From assembly GCA_963772295.1 (NCBI GenBank), contig CAVYWO010000017.1, positions 1-64,000 on the forward strand: DNA of 64,000 nt, read 5' to 3'. The translations under genes were made by a program, and so were the position numbers. The stretch comes from AP-15 sp963772295 (lineage in GTDB: Bacteria > Pseudomonadota > Alphaproteobacteria > ATCC43930 > CGMCC-115725). Within the stretch, counting starts at the first letter, position 1; each line of letters starts with the position of its first letter. The notes beneath the pieces are model-generated. The model saw only the letters and a list, made by a program, of their open reading frames with translations, had not been told where the DNA came from and ran no database searches. Below are positions 10,438 through 18,411 of this stretch, piece after piece.

Positions 10438-10659
10438 AAAAACGTGGGTGTTTACGCGCAGACGCTGCAACGGGCAGGCGAGAGTTGCGACCTGCCGGAC
10501 TTGCACCCGCATATGCTGCGCCACAGCTGCGGCTTCGCGCTCGCCGACCGCGGCAAGGATGTACGCGAGATCCAGGATTATCTCGGGCACAAAAACATCC
10601 AGAACACAGTCGGCTATACACGGCTAAGACCGGGACGTTTCGATAACATGTGGGAGTAG
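10438..10659 (+). pseudogene. Tyrosine recombinase (phage-type integrase), C-terminal remnant
   Basis: The last ~70 residues are a clear catalytic end: LHPHMLRHSCGFALADRG carries the HxxR box, DYLGHKNIQNTVGYT carries the LGH box and catalytic Tyr. The core-binding domain and first catalytic Arg are absent, so it cannot be active. It is distinct from the intact integrase at 16865-18103 and marks an older insertion near the left side of the present element. Confidence 0.75.
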
Positions 10660-10719
10660 AAACCTCGATCGCTTGGGCTTACGACTGATCGGAACGGCGA
10701 CGAGACGGTTACCGATGTC

Positions 10720-11418
10720 ATGTCGAGGCCTGTGGATCTTCCAACAGGAGACGGCGGCTATAGGCTCGACGAAGGATTGTTAGGCATGTCAGCCGAGAGG
10801 AGTGACTTTCCGATGAACCGAGCCTCAGCCGCGTCGGCACCGTCAGCTGCCGCGGCCCGTATGCGGAAATCCCGAGAGCGTCGCCGCCAGGGCGAAACGA
10901 TCGTGAGCCTGAAAGTCGAATCGAACGATATCTCCGATCTGGTTGCGCTCGGCTGGATGCCTGCAACCGGTCCCGCCGATAAGGACGCCCTTTGCGGCGC
11001 GCTCATCGAGCTGATCAAGCAGGCGATTGCGTTGCGTATAACCCCATCGACGACAGCATCGGAGGGCACCCGCTTCGCGCCGTCCTGCGCAACCGTGGGG
11101 CCGAGCGTAATTGAAGGCGATCAAGATGCCCGGCTGTCACCGAAGGTCGGGACATCTGCCGAACCCGGCGAGGTTTTGGATGCCACGGCGGCCGCCGCCG
11201 AAATCGTCGAGGACCATCCTCCCGGTCTCCAGCCACGGGCCGAGCGGAATCGGCCGTTTGAGATCGACCCAGTCGAATTTTGGGAGCCGCGACTGGCTTT
11301 GTACCTGCAACGGAAAATGTGGATGCCGGGGTGGGGGCCGCGGCCTGGTCAGTGGGGGTGTGCCGCGCCCGAGTGGCTGCTCGATGAATACGGCATCCGG
11401 CCGTCGGGGTTGGCTTAG
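10720..11418 (+). CDS. Hypothetical protein with basic RERRR segment
   Basis: Up to 232 residues of unknown function. ATG codons at 10720, 10786 and 10813 are possible; 10813 has GAGAGGAG upstream and gives MNRASAASAPSAAAARMRKS. Near that start is a highly basic helix (RKSRERRRQGE) followed by VSLKVESNDISDLVALGW and DKDALCGALIELIKQAI, the layout of a small ribbon-helix-helix or accessory DNA-binding protein. The C-terminus (PVEFWEPRLALYLQRKMWMP) is Trp-rich. The same basic-segment layout recurs in the protein at 11792-12073, so both are likely accessory genes of the same element. Confidence 0.5.
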   Translation: MSRPVDLPTGDGGYRLDEGLLGMSAERSDFPMNRASAASAPSAAAARMRKSRERRRQGETIVSLKVESNDISDLVALGWMPATGPADKDALCGALIELIKQAIALRITPSTTASEGTRFAPSCATVGPSVIEGDQDARLSPKVGTSAEPGEVLDATAAAAEIVEDHPPGLQPRAERNRPFEIDPVEFWEPRLALYLQRKMWMPGWGPRPGQWGCAAPEWLLDEYGIRPSGLA

Positions 11419-11791
11419 GCCCCGGCGCCGGACCGTTCTCGCGGCTATCGCGGGCAAACTTGGGGAAACCATCCGCGAGCCGCTGGTCTGGGTGCGGCGC
11501 CCTATACCGCAAAACCTCCAATCAATCTTGCTTCGGCCGGGCTTGATGGCGCGCATCCCGGTAGGCGTTCCACCCGATCGGCTTCGGGCGGTCCATCTCT
11601 AGGAGATCGGGGAGCCGCCAGGTACCGCGCAGGATTTCTGATGAGCCGCCGGGCCTCTCGCATCCCCTCGACTCGCGATCGAGAATAGCGGCCATGGACC
11701 CAATTGCCATGCCGACGATGGGGAAGCGGCGCTGGAGGCTTCCGCAAAACCCGGAACGCGGCCCAGCCGGTCGGTGCATTCGCTAATCTGG
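11419..11791. other. Intergenic region, possible 85-codon minus-strand ORF
   Basis: A minus-strand frame from 11779 to 11522 encodes 85 residues including RGTWRLPDLLEMDRPKPIGW and starts 12 bases after the stop of the upstream small gene. No ribosome site or family resemblance is seen, so it is only noted. Confidence 0.25.
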
Positions 11792-12073
11792 TCATGGTGC
11801 GGCTTCTTCGTCCTCAGGCCACAGCGCGTCTCCCATGGCCGACAGATGCGGCGCTGCATCGAGGAACCGGCTCACCGCCAACGCGACGGACGTCTTGTCT
11901 CGATCGCCCACATCCAAGAGCGACAACCGTTCCAAAGCGGCGAGCTGATGCGGCCCAACCTCGATCGACACCGATACGCGCCCATGTCGCCGCCGCTCGC
12001 GATAGGCTTCGCTCCGCTCGCGTGCTCGCTCCCGTGCTTCATGCATCGGCGCTTGCGTCATCGCGTCACGCAT
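11792..12073 (-). CDS. Small hypothetical protein with basic RERRR segment
   Basis: 93 residues, start ATG at 12073. The N-terminal half is strongly basic and Glu/Arg-rich (ERARERSEAYRERRRHGR), then VSVSIEVGPHQLAALERL and a DKTSVALAVSRFLDAAP helix. The strand followed by two helices after a basic arm fits a ribbon-helix-helix-like DNA-binding protein. It parallels the 10720-11418 product (basic arm, VSLKVE, LxxLG, DK, xALxxLI). Probably a cargo or control gene of the tRNA-Lys element; function unknown. Confidence 0.5.
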   Translation of the reverse strand: MRDAMTQAPMHEARERARERSEAYRERRRHGRVSVSIEVGPHQLAALERLSLLDVGDRDKTSVALAVSRFLDAAPHLSAMGDALWPEDEEAAP

Positions 12074-12108
12074 TTCCCGATTTTTTCCACTGTGCCCATG
12101 TCACAGCA

Positions 12109-12624
12109 TCACCTCGTGTCTTGCGGAAGCCTGCGCAAGATCCCGCCAGCGAGCTCTGCGTGGTCGCCGAAGACGATCTTCTCGTGCGCCAATGTCGGAT
12201 TGTCGTGATATCGTGTCGACAACTCGATCTCTATCGCGATGCACTCGGCCGGCGTGAGTTTCATCAGCTCATTGCGAAGACGATCAATACCCTGCCGTAC
12301 CACCATGGCGCGCATCGAGAGGTTGCTGTCGAATGGTGGCAACAACGGCTTCTGGGATTCGGCTGCGGCCCTGGCTTGCACGGCTTTGAGGATGTCCATG
12401 TGTTGCTCGCGGGCTTTTCTGAGATCCTCCACAGAAAGATCGCGTTCTGTTGTTAGTCGCCCACCGGCGGTGCCGACCCGCAGGAGATGAAACGGGGGCG
12501 AGTTCGGGGTTAGGGTGCGCACCGTCGTCGGCACAGAGGTCGGTTTTTCCTTGGTGCGAAAAGCCCGTCTGTTAGTCGGACCCGGAGCCCCTGAGCACCC
12601 CAGATTGTCGCCACGGGCCGGCAA
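12109..12624 (-). CDS. Hypothetical protein
   Basis: Up to 171 residues. The convincing part starts near the Met at 12399 (MDILKAVQARAAAESQKP) and runs to the stop with helix-forming sequence, including RLRNELMKLTPAECIAIEIE. The upstream portion (LTTERDLSVEDLRKAREQ) also looks coding, so the true start may be a non-ATG codon between 12399 and 12624. No family recognised. Lies downstream of the repA terminator and is probably expressed separately. Confidence 0.4.
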   Translation of the reverse strand: MPARGDNLGCSGAPGPTNRRAFRTKEKPTSVPTTVRTLTPNSPPFHLLRVGTAGGRLTTERDLSVEDLRKAREQHMDILKAVQARAAAESQKPLLPPFDSNLSMRAMVVRQGIDRLRNELMKLTPAECIAIEIELSTRYHDNPTLAHEKIVFGDHAELAGGILRRLPQDTR

Positions 12625-13029
12625 CGGCCCCGGAGCACGCTTGTTAGACCCGCCGCCTCGTCACGCGTCTGCAAAATCTCGGCTACGCCCTCCAGATCAC
12701 CCCTTTGGCGGCATGACCGACGCTTTGTTTCTTGTTCCTGGACCCCTGGGACAAGCTCGCGAGTGACGGTTGGCACCGCACCGACTATGGTTTCTTGTTA
12801 GATGCTCGATCGTGCGGTTGAGAGGTCCAGTGGCGGTTTCGACGGCCCGCCGCATGCTTTCGCGGAGCTCGTCGGCGCAAGGAGCGTTGGACTGTGCGGG
12901 CCCGAACTCGGTGCGAAGGGAGCGCTGGGATGCCTTCGCTAAAGCCTGACCGCATGGGCACCTGCGGGCCGATCCCGAAGCGCTGCGGCGCCAGGGAAGA
13001 TTGCCGTCTCGGAGGGAGCGCGCCAAGGT
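12625..13029. other. Region after the repA terminator; no firm gene
   Basis: A minus-strand frame from 13092 to 12697 contains one helical stretch (CADELRESMRRAVETATGPL) but lacks a ribosome site and runs through the repA terminator hairpin, so it is not called. Confidence 0.3.
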
Positions 13030-13061
13030 GGGAAAAGCATGGCGCAGCACTTCTGCGCCAT
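13030..13061 (-). terminator. Rho-independent terminator of the repA operon
   Basis: On the minus strand ATGGCGCAG and CTGCGCCAT form a perfect 9-bp stem with a 5-nt loop (13039-13061), followed by GCTTTTCC. It lies 20 bases after the repA stop and should end the leftward int-to-repA transcript. Confidence 0.6.
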
Positions 13062-13081
13062 GCCGCGCCATGGAAATTCGG

Positions 13082-14305
13082 TCATGGCGCACGCGGGCCT
13101 GGCCGTTTTAGGCGATTGACTCGGAGCCCTTGGCGCTGCTTCCGCTCCACCTCGTCGTCGTAGGATTCGCGGTAGAGCACGCCGTTCTTGATCCAGGTCT
13201 TGATGATTTCGCGCGCCTGCGCTCGGTTAAGCCTGGAGACGTATCGGAGTACGACGTCTGCAGCGGCGCGATCGGTCGCCCTCGGGTGGTCGCTGTAGAG
13301 ACGCTTGCCACCGTCGAGGCCGGCATCGAGTTCGTCCAGGATTGCGTTCGCGATCGAGGTGCTGACCCCTTCCCACAGATCCGGCGGCTGCCACGGTACG
13401 GCAGCCGGAACGGTTTCACCGTTGTCGAGGTCGTAGGGTATCTTCTCGTACCAGACGGCCTCACCGATACTTGAATAGTTCTGCTTGGCGTCGTCGAGGC
13501 GCACATAACGCGAGCAGTTCTTGCGATCGGTGGAAAGCCCGAACCTTTCCGCATCCTGTTCCGACATGGGCGTAAGGGTCAGCACGATACGCCCGGCGCC
13601 GATGATCGAGGACGCGCCGCGCGCTGCATCGGGGTCGCCGGGAGTGACGATCCCCTTGCGCGTGTGGTGCACGAGGATGACCGCGACGTTGAACTCGACG
13701 GCCAGTGCGCGGAACTCGGCGATGATCCGACGGATCGCGGTGTTGTCGTTTTCTTCGGCGTCGTGCAGTTCGGCGAACGGATCGGCGACGAGAATCGCGG
13801 GCAAGCGCTTGGCGATCAGCGCCCGCAGGCGCGTCATCGCCGGCGTCGGGAGGACATCGCCGGTCTCGGGATCGCGGGCAAAAAGCGTGCCTATACCGGA
13901 CGGCCCGACACGGACGAGCTTGCCGGCGATCGCGGCCGGTGTCGCGTCGAACTGGCGCAGCACGGCAGAGAGCCGCCGGCGCTGTTCGGTGGCGTCGTCT
14001 TCGACGTTGTAGATGACTGCGGCCTCGGCAGCGGTCGGAATGAAGCGGCCTTGCTGCTGGCCGAGAGCGACCGCGCAGCCCCAGGCGAGCATGAGGCTCG
14101 ACTTCAGTGCGGAGGGCGGCCCGGCGACGATGGTGACGGCACCGCGAAGAGCGTATCCGCGAGCGACCCAAGGGCGGCGCGGGAGCTTCGCCTCGACCCA
14201 CGCATCCTCATCGATCCAAATCGCCGGTGTATCAGGGGGGTCGCGCGGTCGTCTTCGTGCGTCGTACTCAGCAAATTCATCGCCGCCCGACGCGTCGTCA
14301 CGCAT
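13082..14305 (-). CDS. RepA-like hexameric ATPase / AAA family replication protein
   Basis: 407 residues from the ATG at 14305, which overlaps the end of the primase-like gene. The fold is a RecA-like P-loop ATPase as in plasmid RepA helicases: Walker A region IVAGPPSALKSSLMLAWG, Walker B region AILVADPFAELHD, and a sensor segment VAVILVHHTRKG followed by GASSIIGAGRIV. The P-loop is slightly unusual, with Ala-Leu before the Lys instead of Gly-x. The C-terminus after ~320 looks like a winged-helix (LNRAQAREIIKTWIKNGVLY). It most likely unwinds the excised circular form of the element, paired with the primase-like gene upstream. Confidence 0.75.
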   Translation of the reverse strand: MRDDASGGDEFAEYDARRRPRDPPDTPAIWIDEDAWVEAKLPRRPWVARGYALRGAVTIVAGPPSALKSSLMLAWGCAVALGQQQGRFIPTAAEAAVIYNVEDDATEQRRRLSAVLRQFDATPAAIAGKLVRVGPSGIGTLFARDPETGDVLPTPAMTRLRALIAKRLPAILVADPFAELHDAEENDNTAIRRIIAEFRALAVEFNVAVILVHHTRKGIVTPGDPDAARGASSIIGAGRIVLTLTPMSEQDAERFGLSTDRKNCSRYVRLDDAKQNYSSIGEAVWYEKIPYDLDNGETVPAAVPWQPPDLWEGVSTSIANAILDELDAGLDGGKRLYSDHPRATDRAAADVVLRYVSRLNRAQAREIIKTWIKNGVLYRESYDDEVERKQRQGLRVNRLKRPGPRAP

Positions 14306-15353
14306 GCGAACGCCTGCCGATCGTGTCCCGGAGGATGGCGCGGCCGATCCCCAGCGCACATTCGGGTGTGATTCCGAGCCGCTCGGCCTCGGCAAGAAGC
14401 GCCGTTCTGATCTCGTCGCCGCTGCGACGGCGTCGGATCATGCGATGCGTCAGCCGGGCGACGGCACGCCGATGTTGGGCTCTCGGGGCGAATTTCTGCG
14501 CGGCCGAGCGGACGATGGCGCCGATGGATTCCATGCGGTCTTGCCACCGGGCGTCTCGCGTCTCGGGCGGGTGCGCGAGCATGAACCCGCGCATTGTCTC
14601 GGCGACATCACGGGGGTCTATGCCGCGGCCGATATAGCGGGCGGCGAGCGCGGTCAGCTCGATATGGTAGCCTTCACCGGTAACGATGCGGCGCACCAGT
14701 TCCGCGTCATCGCGCGCTTCGGCGCCGATATCAGTCCCGGCTCCCTTGGCGCCGCGGCCGTCGCTAGTCGGCGGCCCGACCGCGATGAGATCGAGGTCGT
14801 GGAGCTGATCGATCAGCTCTCCCTCGACGATTTCGACGCGGTAAGCGATTGCCCCGTCGACGCGGCCGTAATAATACGATTGCGAGAGAGTCCAGCTCTC
14901 GCTGGCGAAAATCCCACGGTAGAGCCCGTTGAGCCGGCCGAGCAACCAAGTCCGCTCGGCGGGCGGGTATTCATCACGTGTCGGAGCGAGCACGCGCCAG
15001 CGCGGCCGTTCCGGAGTATGGCTCGGTGAGGTATAGAGAATCGCAAGGAGCCCGGCCTTGGCAGCGATGTCGACGGCATCGTCGAAGCTGACCCGCTCAC
15101 CGTCGTAATCGGCCTCGATGCCGCTGATGGCGATCACGTTCCGATCGTGACGCAGGCTGCCTCGATCCGTCTTCGCGTTGCCGAAGCGCGCGAGTTTCAG
15201 CCAAGGCAGACCACTCTTCTCGACCGCCGATGCGCCGCGGATCAGCGCGGTGAGGTCGTCAAGTGTGATGAGCCGTTGGCGCTTTTTCTGCGCGGCACAA
15301 TCGTCGAAGAAGGTGACCGCAAACTGCCCGCTGGCGAGCATCTCGGCGGTCAT
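14298..15353 (-). CDS. Primase-like replication protein of a mobile element
   Basis: 351 residues. The N-terminal half has the outline of an archaeo-eukaryotic-type primase/polymerase domain: an acidic motif in ISGIEADYDGERVSFDDA, a middle LLAILYTSPSHTPERPRWRV segment, then LSQSYYYGRV. The C-terminal half is helical and may be the PriCT-type region. It overlaps the preceding gene by ATGA (15350-15353) and the following repA start, so the three are co-translated. Role is inferred as priming replication of the element. The family assignment rests on motif order, not on a search. Confidence 0.6.
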   Translation of the reverse strand: MTAEMLASGQFAVTFFDDCAAQKKRQRLITLDDLTALIRGASAVEKSGLPWLKLARFGNAKTDRGSLRHDRNVIAISGIEADYDGERVSFDDAVDIAAKAGLLAILYTSPSHTPERPRWRVLAPTRDEYPPAERTWLLGRLNGLYRGIFASESWTLSQSYYYGRVDGAIAYRVEIVEGELIDQLHDLDLIAVGPPTSDGRGAKGAGTDIGAEARDDAELVRRIVTGEGYHIELTALAARYIGRGIDPRDVAETMRGFMLAHPPETRDARWQDRMESIGAIVRSAAQKFAPRAQHRRAVARLTHRMIRRRRSGDEIRTALLAEAERLGITPECALGIGRAILRDTIGRRSHA

Positions 15354-15811
15354 CGCAGAGCCTCGGCTGCCAGGAGCTTCGCCACGGCAGCAAGCGCTGC
15401 TTCTTGGAATCGCTCACGGTCCCTCCGATCCGGGATCTCGACGACCGGTCGATACAGCCGTTTACCGGTAGCCGGATCGATGCGTTGGCGACCCTCGGCG
15501 TCGATCTGCGCCTTTCCGGGCAGACCGATCCACTGTCGTTCGCCCTGCTGGTGGAACGTGCAGTCTCGTAGCACCAGCCCGCTCGGCAGATGCAGCTCGA
15601 CGTATCCGCGGAGCGAGCCGCTGTTCTCGGCCGCCCGCCAGTCGGTCGCGACGATCGCAGCGGTTCGGGGCGGCGCCGGTCGCAGGGTATGCGGCGACGT
15701 GACTTGCGCCGGGGCGGCAGGGCCGGTATGAGAGCGCCTGTCGCTGCCAGCGATATCGCTCTCGGCCTCGGCTGCGCCTGCCAGCGTGCCGGGGCCGTAT
15801 CTCTGCGGCAT
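15350..15811 (-). CDS. Hypothetical protein of the satellite operon
   Basis: 153 residues. After a Pro/Ala-rich N-terminal ~55 residues comes a compact beta-rich domain: GYVELHLPSGLVLRDCTFHQ, then QWIGLPGKAQ and RLYRPVVEIPDRRDRERFQE. Proteins with this pattern accompany primase genes in phage and plasmid modules; the function is not established. It starts three bases after the alpA stop and overlaps the primase-like start by ATGA, so it is part of the same transcript. Confidence 0.6.
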   Translation of the reverse strand: MPQRYGPGTLAGAAEAESDIAGSDRRSHTGPAAPAQVTSPHTLRPAPPRTAAIVATDWRAAENSGSLRGYVELHLPSGLVLRDCTFHQQGERQWIGLPGKAQIDAEGRQRIDPATGKRLYRPVVEIPDRRDRERFQEAALAAVAKLLAAEALR

Positions 15812-15814
15812 GGG

Positions 15815-16081
15815 TTATCTTGCGGCGATCCAAGCCGCCAATTCGCTCTCCAACCAGCCGGAGCAACCAGGCGAGATCCGGCGCCGCCGCGGAAATAGTC
15901 CTCTGCGTTCAAGGCGCCACCGGGTGGATCTGCTGAGGCCAGTTCGATGGTCGCATTCCGGCTCGCGGACAATGCGATCAACTTGAGATGGCGGCGACTT
16001 TCCAGAACCGTCGCGAAGCCTCGCCAACGCCGCCGCTCTAGGCCGAGCAAGGCGGTTTGACCTTAAAGCATTCTCTTTCAT
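15815..16081 (-). CDS. AlpA/excisionase-like transcriptional regulator
   Basis: 88 residues. The C-terminal half, TGLSRSTRWRLERRGLFPRR and WLESELAAWIAAR, is the winged helix-turn-helix of AlpA-type regulators, which control integrase expression or bend DNA for excision. The N-terminal ~40 residues are unusual and lack the normal LR.xEV opening, so the start may be internal or the front altered. The ATG at 16081 is preceded by AGGTG inside a perfect inverted repeat. Sits between two unknown genes of the integrase operon. Confidence 0.65.
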   Translation of the reverse strand: MKENALRSNRLARPRAAALARLRDGSGKSPPSQVDRIVREPECDHRTGLSRSTRWRLERRGLFPRRRRISPGCSGWLESELAAWIAAR

Positions 16082-16084
16082 CTA

Positions 16085-16109
16085 GGTTCACCTAGTTGCA
16101 CGGTGAACC
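16085..16109 (-). promoter_or_regulatory. Operator-like inverted repeat over the alpA ribosome site
   Basis: GGTTCACC and GGTGAACC form a perfect 8-bp inverted repeat with a 9-nt spacer, ending three bases before the alpA ATG and covering its AGGTG ribosome site. It could be bound by AlpA itself as DNA or fold in the mRNA to limit translation. Confidence 0.45.
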
Positions 16110-16154
16110 CGATATCGGATGGCTTTCTCCCCGGGTCACATGGGGAGAATTACC

Positions 16155-16868
16155 TCATTCGGAACCGAATAACCCCCATTCCGGGTGCCGAAGGTCCATG
16201 TTGAACATGACCGGAGAACTCTCTCCGTATTTCTTCCTTGCTTCGGCCCAGTTTTTAAGAGCCGCAGAGAGTCGGTCGTCGCTGTGGAAGACCACAGACC
16301 ATAACGCTCCTGCAAATTCACGAAACGGTCCGGCTTCCTCGTGCGTTATCCTGTCGACCCGACGAGACGCGTCGGCGTCCACGAGCCATTCGTATATTGC
16401 GGCTAGGTCCATCATTATTAGATAACTCAAAATATTGCGTGGTTGCCCGCGGGTCGGCGCTTCCAACGGAAGCCTGCCGCCAGCCGCGACGAGTGCGATA
16501 TAATCTCGGGCTTTCCCCACGCGTTCTTCATTGGCCTTGCTAAAAATAGCCTCGAAGGGCCTCTGCCCCGCGGCAATCCCGATCTGCGCGGCAAGGGTCA
16601 ACCGGTCCCCTCGATCGAGCCCATCGACCATCTCCAACAAGCGGACTGCCACTCCTCCAAGCCGCGCGAGCCGTTCACGACGATCACGATATTTGCGCTT
16701 GGTCAATGGTGACTCTCTTTCAAAATACTCTTGCAAATCCCGGCGGGCCCACTCGCGCAAAATCTGCGGCAACAATTCCACCCGCCGCGGATCGCACCCG
16801 GCGGGCAATTCGGCACTGATGAGCCCGACGTCCCGATCGGTGAAGTCGACCGACCCGAGAGCGGTCAT
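16155..16868 (-). CDS. Hypothetical protein downstream of integrase
   Basis: 237 residues, starting at an ATG that overlaps the integrase stop (ATGA, 16865-16868). The protein is predicted soluble and mostly helical with many charged residues (YFERESPLTKRKYRDRRERL) and a Met-rich central helix (ILSYLIMMDLAAIYEWLVDA). No motif was recognised. Strict coupling to the integrase suggests a role in maintenance or mobilisation of the element, but this is inferred from position only. Confidence 0.6.
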   Translation of the reverse strand: MTALGSVDFTDRDVGLISAELPAGCDPRRVELLPQILREWARRDLQEYFERESPLTKRKYRDRRERLARLGGVAVRLLEMVDGLDRGDRLTLAAQIGIAAGQRPFEAIFSKANEERVGKARDYIALVAAGGRLPLEAPTRGQPRNILSYLIMMDLAAIYEWLVDADASRRVDRITHEEAGPFREFAGALWSVVFHSDDRLSAALKNWAEARKKYGESSPVMFNMDLRHPEWGLFGSE

Positions 16869-18103
16869 TGCGAGCCCGTGCGCAGCGCCACGCTGTCCGC
16901 GTGGTCAAGGCGAGCGCCGATGATTTCTTCGAGCCGACTGCTCCAAGCGTCGAGCGCCGCCCGCTTCTCGCGGTCGTAGGAGTGCCGGTCATAAACTGCA
17001 GTCACGCCGGGCTCGGCATGGTTCAGGATCTTCGAGACGACGAGCCGGCTGATCCCGATACTTGTCATGTGCGATGCCGCGGTTCGGCGAAGGTCGTGTG
17101 GCGTCGCATCCCCGGTGCCAAGCGCATCGCGATTGTTTCGCATAGCGTGGTCGACGGCGGGGCCGGTGACCGGACTGCCAGTACGCGGCGAAGGGAACAG
17201 CCAGCTGGGCGCGTCCAACGCTGCCCCTTTCTGTTGCTCGATGTTGGCGGCCCTGAGAACGGATAGGGCCAAGGGCGACAGCGGGACGCGGTGCGCGAGC
17301 TTATTCTTGGCCCTCCCGGCCGGGATCGTCCAAACCTTCTCGTCGAGGTCGAACTCGGCCCACTCTGCGCCGACGACTTCGCCTTTGCGCTGCCCGGTAG
17401 CGAGTTGCAGTTTCAGCGCAAGCCGGATCGTTTTCGAAATTGCCAGCTCGGGATTGTCGAGTGCGCGCCACAGGCTGGCGATCTCATCCACGATCAGCAC
17501 CCGATCGCGACGCGTTTCCTGGCCCGGCGCCTTCACCCCGGCGCAGGGGTTCGCGGACACGATGTCGCGCGATAACGCCCACCCGAACATCCGCCGAACC
17601 ACGGCCAGCGTCCGGTTCGCGGCAATCGGCGAGCCCCGCTCGACGATCTTGTCGAGGAGCGTGATCACGTCGCGGCGTGCGATGTCTTTCGCCTTCCGCC
17701 GTCCCCAAGCGGGGAGCACATCCTTCCGCAATATGCGCTCGTCCTCGGCCGCCGATCGCTTGCGCGGGCGCGCCCATTTTTCGAGATAAGCTTCGGCCAG
17801 CTCCGCCATGGTTTCGGCGACACGCTCAGCTTTCCGCCGCTGAACTTCACGGTCGCCTGGATCGATCCCACACTCCAAGAGCTTTCGGGCCTCTCCGACC
17901 TTGATGCGCGCGTCGGCGAGCCCCAACGCCGGGTAAGCGCCGAGCGTCATGCGACGCGGCCGGCCGTCGAAGTGATAAACCCAAATCCATGCCTTGCCCC
18001 CGCGAGGCGAGACGCGGATACCAAAGCCGCCCCCTTCCCATTTTTCGAAGCGCTCGGTCTTCGGGCGCAGCGCGTCGATGAACTTGTCCGTGAACCGGGC
18101 CAT
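16865..18103 (-). CDS. int: Tyrosine-type site-specific integrase (DUF4102/P4-like)
   Basis: 412 residues. Layout is an N-terminal arm-binding domain (ALRPKTERFEKWEGGGFGIR, residues ~1-90), a SAM-like core-binding domain (~95-180) and the catalytic domain. Catalytic residues: Arg in ATGQRKGEV, HDLRRTAASH, and HAEPGVTAVYDRHSY with the Tyr nucleophile. The start at 18103 is preferred over 18115 because GAGGG lies just upstream of it. Integrases of this family insert into the 3' ends of tRNA genes, and a tRNA-Lys 3' fragment lies 180 bases upstream. It should catalyse insertion and excision of the flanking element. It looks intact. Confidence 0.92.
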   Translation of the reverse strand: MARFTDKFIDALRPKTERFEKWEGGGFGIRVSPRGGKAWIWVYHFDGRPRRMTLGAYPALGLADARIKVGEARKLLECGIDPGDREVQRRKAERVAETMAELAEAYLEKWARPRKRSAAEDERILRKDVLPAWGRRKAKDIARRDVITLLDKIVERGSPIAANRTLAVVRRMFGWALSRDIVSANPCAGVKAPGQETRRDRVLIVDEIASLWRALDNPELAISKTIRLALKLQLATGQRKGEVVGAEWAEFDLDEKVWTIPAGRAKNKLAHRVPLSPLALSVLRAANIEQQKGAALDAPSWLFPSPRTGSPVTGPAVDHAMRNNRDALGTGDATPHDLRRTAASHMTSIGISRLVVSKILNHAEPGVTAVYDRHSYDREKRAALDAWSSRLEEIIGARLDHADSVALRTGSQ

Positions 18104-18143
18104 CCGATCCCTCACTCGATACTGCTACCCTGCTCGATCCGCT

Positions 18144-18210
18144 GGGGTAGCAAATGGGGTAGCAAAATCGGGGTACTGTGCGAAACGTCCTGAAACCGGG
18201 TAGCAGGGTA
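18144..18210. repeat. Integrase arm-type direct repeats (GGGTAGCA)
   Basis: GGGGTAGCAAA occurs at 18144 and 18156, a shorter GGGGTA at 18170, and GGGTAGCA at 18198; an inverted copy (GCTACCC) lies at 18124. They sit between the integrase start and the tRNA fragment, where arm-binding sites for the N-terminal integrase domain are expected. Confidence 0.5.
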
Positions 18211-18282
18211 AATCGGCTGTTTACCGGGCCTGTCTTAAGATATTGCCTGTTTCACGGGGTTGCAAGAGGTGTCATACGGCCC

Positions 18283-18328
18283 GACTTTTAATCAGTAGGT
18301 CCCGGGTTCGAATCCCGGCGGGCTCACC
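18283..18328 (+). other. tRNA-Lys(TTT) 3' fragment, attachment site of the element
   Basis: From the anticodon stem onward this is a tRNA-Lys: the loop C-T-TTT-A-A (anticodon 18287-18289), T-arm CCGGGTTCGAATCCCGG, acceptor strand CGGGCTC and CCA. The 43 bases before it do not form a D-arm or 5' acceptor strand, so only the 3' half is present. That is the product of integration into a tRNA-Lys gene; the chromosome resumes on the right. Confidence 0.8.
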
Positions 18329-18411
18329 AATCCTTTCGAAGCGCTATATCCAATATTCGGCCAGCAACTCAGTGTAGAGGTATCCCCAAGGTATCCCCGG
18401 GACCCGAACTC

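Larger units (their letters stand above)
10720..18328 (-). mobile_element. Integrative satellite-like element at tRNA-Lys (left end uncertain)
   Basis: The gene set reads integrase, unknown, AlpA-like regulator, unknown, primase-like, RepA-like ATPase, all leftward with overlapping ends. This is a compact replication and excision module of the kind known from plasmid-like satellites and mobilisable islands. The right end is fixed by a tRNA-Lys 3' fragment at 18283-18328. No matching second copy was found to the left, so the left end is a guess between the terminator at 13030 and the gene at 10720. Confidence 0.6.

Noticed and set aside
18240..18328. Intact tRNA-Lys gene
   Set aside because: Only the 3' half from the anticodon stem is present; the upstream bases cannot form the D-arm or 5' acceptor strand.
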